Below, piece by piece: positions 31,511-38,424 of a stretch of 38,424 bases of DNA; positions within the stretch are counted from its first letter, which is position 1, and each line of letters starts with the position of its first letter. The notes beneath the pieces are model-generated. The model ran no database searches. It was not told the origin of the DNA and was given only the letters and a program-made list of their open reading frames with translations. Both the position numbers and the translations under genes were made by a program. Source of the DNA: Polyangium sp. 15x6 (GTDB lineage: Bacteria > Myxococcota_A > Polyangia > Polyangiales > Polyangiaceae); NCBI RefSeq assembly GCF_029960785.1, contig NZ_JASBQE010000108.1, forward strand, positions 1 through 38,424, given 5' to 3'.

Positions 31511-31946
31511 AGGATTGCACCTCGGAAACCGTTTTTCCTGCCAAGCATGCGATCGACCATCGACCGCTCGCTGCCGTTTTCGAAAATTCGGTCAATTGAC
31601 CCAATGGGATCAACCAAGCCAAACCCACTTACCACGTCGGGCGGCTTTTCCCAATGTTCGAACGCATTTTCGAACCTTCGAAAATCGACGCGGAGGCCAT
31701 TCATTTCCCGAGATAAAAATCGGGTTCGACACATGAAACACGCCGGGCCCACCCCAGACCCGGCCGGCCGCGCCGAACCATGCGGGATTCCAGGGCAAAC
31801 CCATGCAGAGCCCCCACGCCCGCGGTGCGCGTCGACGGTTGTCAGGCCAAGCGGGCCCTACAGGGGTCGGTCACACACGACACCACCCCCGCCGCCGGCA
31901 GGGAGGTCTCGATACGACCCCAACATGATTCTCTTGACTTTTCGCT
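31511..31946. other. AT-richer regulatory region between regulators 2 and 3
   Basis: No gene is supported. This gap is the least GC-rich stretch nearby and holds the palindrome cluster described at 31577-31685. The part from about 31740 to 31946 returns to high GC and shows nothing recognisable. Confidence 0.6.
31577..31685. promoter_or_regulatory. Cluster of TTCGAA-type palindromes, candidate operators
   Basis: Four exact inverted repeats and one palindrome lie within 109 bases, 67-175 bases upstream of the GTG start of regulator 2. They are TTTTCGAAAA (31577-31586), GGTCAATTGACC (31590-31601), GTTCGAAC (31656-31663) and ATTTTCGAA/TTCGAAAAT (31666-31674 and 31677-31685). TTCGAA occurs at 31579, 31657, 31669 and 31677, which is many more than expected by chance. 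The layout fits binding by a dimeric XRE regulator, but this is inference. Confidence 0.6.
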
Positions 31947-32393
31947 CTACTCGTGGAGCGAGCGTTTCGATGTGCGCCCGCGCTTCTTGCCGGGCATGCC
32001 GCTCGCGCGCTCCTCGATCACCGCGCTCACGCGCCGCATATCGCCGCCGTACGCCTGCCGGATCTCCTCCAGCACGGCCGAGAGCGGATCCTCATCGGGA
32101 AAGGCCAGGAGCACGAACGGCGGCAGATCGAGCGCTTTCGCCACCGCGACGACCGTGCCCATCGTCACGCGCACACGCCCTCGCTCCGCGCTCGACATCT
32201 GGCTCGGCGTCAGGCCTCCCGCCTCGCGCAAGCTCGCGAGCGACAGACCTCGCTCGAGCCGGAGATCACGCATCCGCGCCCCGAGCTTGCCAGCGTAAGG
32301 CTCCGGCAGCCCGCTCGTGATGCCCGCGCGCTCGCGAGCCGCCGCTCGCGTCTTCGATCCCTGCGCCTGCGTTTCACTCGACGTGCGCTTCAT
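31947..32393 (-). CDS. XRE-family regulator 3
   Basis: A 148-residue protein from ATG 32393 (the frame extends upstream to 32438, but MKRTSSETQAQG gives the more sensible N-terminus; the ribosome site is weak). About 35 residues of basic, flexible N-terminus precede the helix-turn-helix MRDLRLERGLSLASLREAGG, LTPSQMSSAERG. The shared tail segment ALDLPPFVLLAFPDEDPLSA follows, and the protein ends in a basic stretch (GKKRGRTSKRSLHE). It is more diverged than regulators 1 and 2 in the recognition helix, so it probably reads a different site. A CACGTGCACGTG palindrome lies 37 bases upstream of its start. Confidence 0.85.
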   Translation of the reverse strand: MKRTSSETQAQGSKTRAAARERAGITSGLPEPYAGKLGARMRDLRLERGLSLASLREAGGLTPSQMSSAERGRVRVTMGTVVAVAKALDLPPFVLLAFPDEDPLSAVLEEIRQAYGGDMRRVSAVIEERASGMPGKKRGRTSKRSLHE

Positions 32394-32429
32394 CGTGACC
32401 CGCGACAAACCTAACACGTTCTGCGGGGC

Positions 32430-32441
32430 CACGTGCACGTG
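32430..32441. promoter_or_regulatory. CACGTGCACGTG palindrome upstream of regulator 3
   Basis: A perfect 12-base palindrome made of two CACGTG boxes, 37 bases upstream of the start of regulator 3 and 133 bases before the hydrolase stop codon. Its place suits autoregulation. It could also be chance in GC-rich DNA. Confidence 0.4.
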
Positions 32442-32574
32442 CGGATCGAAAAACCCAAACTGGTTCCACGCGAGGTTGGTCCGTCGCCCGGTTTTTCACG
32501 CCCTAACCTCATTTTTTGACAGACGACCCGGAGTCGCCCGAAAGAACCCGCCCCCCCTCGGGACCGCCGGTCGG

Positions 32575-33624
32575 TCAGCCGAAGAAACGAACGAGCGCCG
32601 AGACGAACGTGTCGTGCGCCTCGATGTGCGGCGAATGTCCGACGTTCTCCAGGATCTCTTCCCGGTAGCTGCCGCCGTTCGCCTTGTAGGCGTCGAGCAC
32701 GGCGCGGGTCTGCGAGACCATGGGCTGCGCCGGGTAGACGTCGTCGCCCGGCCAGCCGGGGATCGCGCCGAGCTTGCCGAGGAAGCCGAAGTCGAAGAGC
32801 GACGTGTCGCTGACGATCTGATCGCCGTCGCCGCGGATCCAGAGGACGTCGTGCTTCGGCGGGATCTTCGCGAAGCCCGAGAGGTTCACGTACTTCGGCG
32901 CGAGCGCGTTGTTCACGCCACGCGTGCCGGGCGCGACGGTGGGCCAGTTCGGGGACGTGGTCGTGTCGCCGGGGTAGTGATCGTCGTCGACCACCATCTT
33001 CAGGATCTCCGCGACGAAGAGCTCCTCGCGGTCCTTCTCCACCCGGAACGGCGGCTTGAAGTAGTAGTCGTTCATCACCTTGCGCGGCGAGAACGCGCTC
33101 TCCTCCGAGGCGTCGCGCTCCTTCAGCCGCCGCGCGAACTCGGGGTTCGCCGTGCCGCCGCCCGAGCCCGCGAAGTCCGCGAAACACGGCTCGCCGCTCA
33201 CGCCCTTCGTCCCGCCGAACCCGTACGGCGCCATCGGCGCTTCGAGGACGATCTTGTCGACGAGCTCCGGGTGATCGATCGCGAGCTGCATCGCGACGCC
33301 GCCGCCCACCGACCAGCCGACCACGTGCACCTTGCCCTTGATGCCGAGCTCCGCGTGCTGGAGGAGCGCCGCGAGGTCGTCCGAGAAGTCACGCAGGCCG
33401 CGCGTGGCGTCGATGGGCGCAGGCTCGGAGTCGCCGTAGCCGCGCAGGTCGGCCGCGATGACGCGAAAGCGCGCGGGGAGCGCGGCCATCGTCTGCTCGA
33501 AGAAACGAGCGGAGGAGCAGTTGCCGTGGATGAACAGGACGGGCACGCCGTCCGCGGGTCCGCTGACGAGCACGTGCGTGCGAAGGCGGGGCGTCTGGAT
33601 CTTGATCGACGTGATGGCGGTCAT
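32575..33624 (-). CDS. Alpha/beta-hydrolase
   Basis: A 349-residue cytoplasmic hydrolase. The oxyanion region is VLFIHGNCSSARFF, the nucleophile elbow is VVGWSVGGGVAMQLA (GxSxGG, Ser in WSV), the acid is probably the Asp of RGDGDQIV, and the His is in ENVGHSPHIEAHD, giving a complete Ser-Asp-His triad. The cap region (about 135-260) is longer than in simple esterases, so the substrate may be bulky or unusual; it cannot be named. The start ATG has GAGGAG 3-4 bases upstream. It begins 39 bases after the ptsI stop codon on the same strand, so it may be the last gene of the PTS operon. No function with the PTS is known to me. Confidence 0.9.
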   Translation of the reverse strand: MTAITSIKIQTPRLRTHVLVSGPADGVPVLFIHGNCSSARFFEQTMAALPARFRVIAADLRGYGDSEPAPIDATRGLRDFSDDLAALLQHAELGIKGKVHVVGWSVGGGVAMQLAIDHPELVDKIVLEAPMAPYGFGGTKGVSGEPCFADFAGSGGGTANPEFARRLKERDASEESAFSPRKVMNDYYFKPPFRVEKDREELFVAEILKMVVDDDHYPGDTTTSPNWPTVAPGTRGVNNALAPKYVNLSGFAKIPPKHDVLWIRGDGDQIVSDTSLFDFGFLGKLGAIPGWPGDDVYPAQPMVSQTRAVLDAYKANGGSYREEILENVGHSPHIEAHDTFVSALVRFFG

Positions 33625-33663
33625 GAGCTCCTCGGGTTTTTCAGGCCAGAGGAGAGGATGCCT

Positions 33664-35435
<1,772 letters not shown>

Positions 35436-35439
<4 letters not shown>

Positions 35440-35720
35440 TCAGGCTCTCCGAAGCGATCGGCGATGAGCTTTCCGATCGCCGCCACGACCTCCGCCGAGC
35501 CCTCGCCGCGCGCCTTCACCTCGAGCACGGTGCCGATGCCGCCGCAGAGCAGGAGCACGCCCATCACGCTCTTCGCGTTCGCCTCCTGCCCGTCGGGCCC
35601 CGCGACCGTGACCTCGCACGGGTACTTGCCGGCGAGCTGCACGAGCTTCGTGGCCGCTCGCGCGTGCAAGCCACGCGCGTTGACGATCGTGAACCGCCCC
35701 GTCGCGCTCGTGTTGCTCAC
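35436..35720 (-). CDS. ptsH: HPr phosphocarrier protein
   Basis: A 94-residue phosphocarrier with GTG start (overlapping the rapZ stop by four bases, GTGA). The EI phosphorylation site is His19 in ARGLHARAATK. The regulatory Ser51 is in AKSVMGVLLL, the site used by HPr kinase, and its kinase gene is in the same operon. So HPr here can carry both the His and Ser phosphates that allow signalling by energy state. The remainder matches the open-faced sandwich of the family, with a slightly longer N-terminus (MSNTSATG). It sits between rapZ and ptsI with overlaps on both sides, which should keep synthesis coupled. Confidence 0.95.
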
Positions 35721-36718
35721 GTCTTCCCCCCTCCGCCGTCGGGGGCGCGCGGCGCCCCCTCCGCCCCTTCGGTGACGCCACGGCCTTGCGCGGATGGATC
35801 GGGCTCGGGCTGCGCGGTGTGCTCCGCCCTGCCGACGTCACGATGCACGACCGAGATGGGTAGCTCCACCTTCCTTCGGAGATTGTCGGCCAAAACCTCG
35901 GCGAGCGCCACCGATCGATGACGCCCTCCGGTGCAGCCGATGCCGATGGTCAGGTAGCTCTTCCCTTCCCGCTCGTACCGGGGGAGCGAGAACACGAGCA
36001 GCGACTCGATCTTTTCGAGAAGCTCGGACGCTTCCGGGCTCTGCAGGACGAAATCTCGCACTGCGGGGTGGCTCCCGGGCAGCCGCCGTAGCTCCGGGAC
36101 GAAATGCGGGTTGTCGAGGAACCGCACGTCGAAGATCAGGTCCGCATCGACCGGGACGCCGAACTTGAATCCGAACGAGACGAAGCGCGTGGACATGCGC
36201 GGCGCCTCGGCCTTGCCCGGACCGAGGTGCGCGATGATCTGGCGCCGCAGCTCGTGGACGCTGAGGCGCGTCGTGTCGAGATCGAGCGTGGCGAGCGCGC
36301 GCAGCGGCGCGAGGCGCTCGCGCTCGAGGTGCACGCCGTCGAGCACGGCGAGCCCGCCGGCGCTTCCGGGCGCGCGAGAGGCGGCCGCGGAGAGCGGGTG
36401 CGGCCTGCGCGTCTCGTTGAAGCGGCGGAGCAGCGCCTCGTCGGTCGCGTCGAGGAAGAGGATGGCCATGTCGCGGCCCTCGGCAACGCGCGCGAGCGTG
36501 GGGCAGGCGCCGTCGAGGAAGGCCAAGGCGCGCACGTCGATGCCGAGGCCGATGCGGCGGATGCCGCCGGACTCGCAGACCTCGATCGTGGAGGGCACGA
36601 GGGACGTCGGGAGGTTGTCGACGCAGAAGTAGCCGAGGTCTTCCAGGGCATGGAGCGCGGTGGACTTGCCGGCCCCCGAGAGCCCGGTGACCACGACGAC
36701 GCGGCTCTTGTCGCTCAT
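35717..36718 (-). CDS. rapZ: RapZ-family nucleotide-binding protein
   Basis: A 333-residue P-loop protein from ATG 36718, whose ATGA overlaps the hprK stop. Walker A is GLSGAGKS (residues 12-19). The body shows LEDLGYFCVDNLP, FLDATDEALLRRFNETRRPH and SFGFKFGVP, and the C-terminal domain shows DVRFLDNPHF and TIGIGCTGGRHRSVALAE. In E. coli RapZ controls glucosamine-6-phosphate synthase through small RNAs; the role in this organism is not known. The open frame continues upstream, but homology begins here. After VVHRDVGR there is an extra ~40 residues rich in Pro, Gly and Asp/Glu, not usual in the family. The genomic place next to PTS genes is the family's normal one. Confidence 0.95.
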   Translation of the reverse strand: MSDKSRVVVVTGLSGAGKSTALHALEDLGYFCVDNLPTSLVPSTIEVCESGGIRRIGLGIDVRALAFLDGACPTLARVAEGRDMAILFLDATDEALLRRFNETRRPHPLSAAASRAPGSAGGLAVLDGVHLERERLAPLRALATLDLDTTRLSVHELRRQIIAHLGPGKAEAPRMSTRFVSFGFKFGVPVDADLIFDVRFLDNPHFVPELRRLPGSHPAVRDFVLQSPEASELLEKIESLLVFSLPRYEREGKSYLTIGIGCTGGRHRSVALAEVLADNLRRKVELPISVVHRDVGRAEHTAQPEPDPSAQGRGVTEGAEGAPRAPDGGGGKT

Positions 36719-37734
36719 CGATCTCGCCTCCCTCCGCTCATGAGCGCGCCTTCGAGGTTGCCGAAGAACTCGCGCGCGGCGTGGTGCCCCGCGTTCTTGA
36801 GCAGCTCGTTGCGCGCCGCGACCTCGATGATCGTCGACATGTTGCGTCCCGGCCGCACCGGGAGCACGAGCTCGCGCACCTTCACGCCGAGGATCGTGTG
36901 GTACCGGTCCTCGAGGCCGAGCCGGTCGTACTCGACGTCCTTCGACCACTCGACGAGCTTGATCACCACGTCGATGCGCTTGCGCTCGCGGATCGCCGTC
37001 ACGCCGAAGAGGTCCTTCACGTTGAGGATGCCGAGCCCGCGCACCTCGAGGTGGTAGCGGAGCAGGTGCGCGGCCGCGCCGAAGACCATGCCCGGCGGGC
37101 GGTAGTCGCACTCGACGACGTCGTCGGCGACGAGGCGATGTCCCCGCATCACGAGGTCGAGCGCGCACTCGCTCTTGCCGATCGCGCTCGGCCCCGCGAG
37201 GAGCACGCCCACGCCGAAGACGTCGACGAGCACGCCGTGCAGGCGCACGCGCGGCGCGAGCCGGTCGTCGAGCAGCGCGTGGACCGCCGTGATGGTCACG
37301 CTCGATCGCTCCGCCGAGCGGAGCAGCGGCGTCCCGGACGCCTCGGCCGCGGCCACGAGCTCCGGCACGGCGGGGAAGCCGCCCTCCGCCGGAGCTTCGA
37401 CCTCGCCGCGCGAGGCGCGCGTGACGATCACGCAGCAGAGATCACGCGCGAAAAAATCGCGGAGCTTCTGCGCGCGGTCCTCGCCTTCGAGCGTGTGCAG
37501 AAACGAGAGCTCTGTCTGGCCGAAGATCTGGATGCGCGACGCGGCGATGCCGTGGAAGTGCCCCACGAGCGCGAGGCCCGACTTCTGGATGCGCGCCGAC
37601 TCGATGATACGATCGAGGCCCGCCTCGCCCGCGATGAGCTCGAGCCCCACGCCGAGCCCGGGATCGGCGAGCAGCGCGCGCACGCTCATCGAGGGGCGCG
37701 GGGCGGGTACGCTGCGCGGAACTTCTTCCGTCAC
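36715..37734 (-). CDS. hprK: HPr kinase/phosphorylase
   Basis: A 339-residue enzyme from GTG 37734, which overlaps the ptsN stop (GTGA); an ATG 15 codons later (37689, MSVRALLAD) is the other plausible start. It phosphorylates HPr on Ser and can reverse the reaction with phosphate. The catalytic domain has HGVLVDVFGVGVLLAGP, Walker A GPSAIGKS (usually GxSGxGKS, so Gly to Ala), and the HprK signature region HLEVRGLGILNVKDLFG. The N-terminal domain (about 16-150) is the usual one. The gene order ptsN-hprK-rapZ-ptsH-ptsI is typical of Gram-negative bacteria with a regulatory PTS and indicates that HPr Ser phosphorylation is used here. The longer open frame upstream, through ptsN, is a shadow. 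Confidence 0.95.
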   Translation of the reverse strand: MTEEVPRSVPAPRPSMSVRALLADPGLGVGLELIAGEAGLDRIIESARIQKSGLALVGHFHGIAASRIQIFGQTELSFLHTLEGEDRAQKLRDFFARDLCCVIVTRASRGEVEAPAEGGFPAVPELVAAAEASGTPLLRSAERSSVTITAVHALLDDRLAPRVRLHGVLVDVFGVGVLLAGPSAIGKSECALDLVMRGHRLVADDVVECDYRPPGMVFGAAAHLLRYHLEVRGLGILNVKDLFGVTAIRERKRIDVVIKLVEWSKDVEYDRLGLEDRYHTILGVKVRELVLPVRPGRNMSTIIEVAARNELLKNAGHHAAREFFGNLEGALMSGGRRDR

Positions 37735-38210
37735 GGGCCCCTGCCCTCCTCGGCGGCGATGATCCGGAACGCGTCGGCGCCGCTCGGCGCGAGCAGCAAG
37801 CGCTTGCGGAACTCGTCGTCGCGGAGCAGGCGCGAGACGCGCGCCAAGGTCTTCAGGTGCTCGCCGGCGGCGCGCTTCGGGCCGACGACGGCGAAGAGAA
37901 TGCCCACGGGCGCGCGGTCGATCGCGTCGAAGTCGATCGGGTGCGGGCAGAGCAGGACCGCGCCCACGTGCCGATCGAGCCCTTCGAGCCCGCCGTGGGG
38001 GATGGCCACGCCGCCGCCCACGCCGGTCGACTGGAGCCTCTCGCGCTCGACGAGCACGCGCTCGATCTCCGCGACCGGCGTGACGGGGACGAGGCCCCGG
38101 GCGAGCAGCTCGGCGATGCGGCGCAGCGCCTCGGGCTTGGAGCGGACGACGCCCTCGACCTCGTTGGCCACCGAGACGTGGTCCGCGCTCAGGATCTCGA
38201 GAACACCCAT
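37731..38210 (-). CDS. ptsN: PTS EIIA-Ntr type regulator
   Basis: A 159-residue PTS EIIA domain protein (mannitol/fructose/Ntr class). The phosphorylated His72 sits in GVAIPHGGLEG, the same place as His73 of E. coli PtsN. IDFDAIDRAPVGILFAVVGP and HLKTLARVSRLLRDDEF are further landmarks. It is the terminal phosphate acceptor of the regulatory PTS and acts by binding target proteins. It is the first gene of the overlapping five-gene set. The ATG at 38210 has no strong ribosome site. In many bacteria rpoN and a hibernation factor gene lie just upstream; that part is outside the window, and the 214 bases to the edge hold no gene that I can support. Confidence 0.93.
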   Translation of the reverse strand: MGVLEILSADHVSVANEVEGVVRSKPEALRRIAELLARGLVPVTPVAEIERVLVERERLQSTGVGGGVAIPHGGLEGLDRHVGAVLLCPHPIDFDAIDRAPVGILFAVVGPKRAAGEHLKTLARVSRLLRDDEFRKRLLLAPSGADAFRIIAAEEGRGP

Positions 38211-38329
38211 GATCGTGCCGGGGGGGTTGGGAGAGCGGGGCGTGCGCCGCCTGTTGCGCCGCGCGGCCGCCGGAGGGGCGCCCGCGCGGCGCTCTGCTGC
38301 GCCGTCGAGTCGATCGTTGCCTGTCCCCC

Positions 38330-38351
38330 CCGTGCCTCGGCGGAAGCACGG
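38330..38351 (-). other. Small hairpin upstream of ptsN
   Basis: CCGTGC (38330-38335) and GCACGG (38346-38351) form a 6-bp inverted repeat about 120 bases before ptsN. It could be part of a leader or the end of an upstream gene. No T-run is seen. The reason to list it is that it is the only structure found in the right-hand 214 bases. Confidence 0.3.
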
Positions 38352-38424
38352 CCGAGCCCTACTACGGAAAGGCTCGCCTGGCGAGGGCGTACAGCGTGGA
38401 ATTCGCCTTCAGTCGCGGGCGCGC

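Noticed and set aside
31726-31766. GGGTTCGACAC block looked like a tRNA T-arm
   Set aside because: No acceptor stem, D-arm or anticodon arm can be folded around it.
38211-38424. Possible end of a ribosome hibernation factor gene before ptsN
   Set aside because: The minus strand can be read into stops in two frames (near 38362 and 38410), but the few codons visible show no family pattern, so no gene was called.

Overview
The window comes from a very GC-rich genome. It carries short TGG/GGA-type glycine linkers, Cys-rich DUF4215-type repeats, many lipoproteins, proline-rich secreted paralogues and several orphan-looking regulators. Together these point to a myxobacterium (Myxococcota, most like the Polyangiales/Sorangium side). 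This is inferred from gene style and has not been tested by phylogeny. No rRNA, tRNA, CRISPR array, integrase or transposase was seen.

Region by region. 1-84 is the glycine/alanine-rich tail of a gene entering from the left. 328-4015 is a two-gene operon (a lipoprotein with two CxxCH haem motifs, then a Tat-exported DUF1501 protein) closed by a textbook intrinsic terminator. 4227-6596 encodes a lipoprotein with seven near-identical EGF-like repeats and a seven-repeat FG-GAP propeller. 6978-9002 encodes an exported serine beta-lactamase-fold hydrolase with two Cys-rich C-terminal repeats; its base use is less GC-rich than its surroundings. A small lipoprotein follows (9347-9823). The gaps around these genes hold three copies of a roughly 75-93 bp intergenic repeat, two of them inverted around a pair of perfect hairpins. 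Next, on the minus strand, come a short S-adenosylmethionine decarboxylase and a POT peptide transporter, then a probable beta-barrel protein. On the plus strand follow an SDR oxidoreductase and a hotdog thioesterase, which overlaps tail-to-tail with a triple-PAS hybrid histidine kinase whose receiver domain has Glu in place of the phospho-acceptor Asp. 17150-18532 pairs a MoaD/ThiS-like protein ending in Gly-Gly with a six-Asp-box beta-propeller.

Central metabolism sits in the middle: 2-oxoglutarate dehydrogenase E1 (minus) divergent from glucose-6-phosphate isomerase (plus). The sucA terminator hairpin also contains the ribosome site of the downstream lipoprotein. Then follow a three-gene operon of mutually paralogous proline-rich membrane proteins, an S41-type protease-like lipoprotein, small proteins and a lipoprotein, and a Ppx/GppA-HD phosphatase. 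Three paralogous XRE regulators lie in a row with palindrome-rich upstream regions. The right end is a tightly overlapping regulatory PTS operon, ptsN-hprK-rapZ-ptsH-ptsI, possibly continuing into an alpha/beta hydrolase. No sugar-specific EIIB/EIIC gene is visible, so the pathway looks regulatory rather than transport-coupled here.
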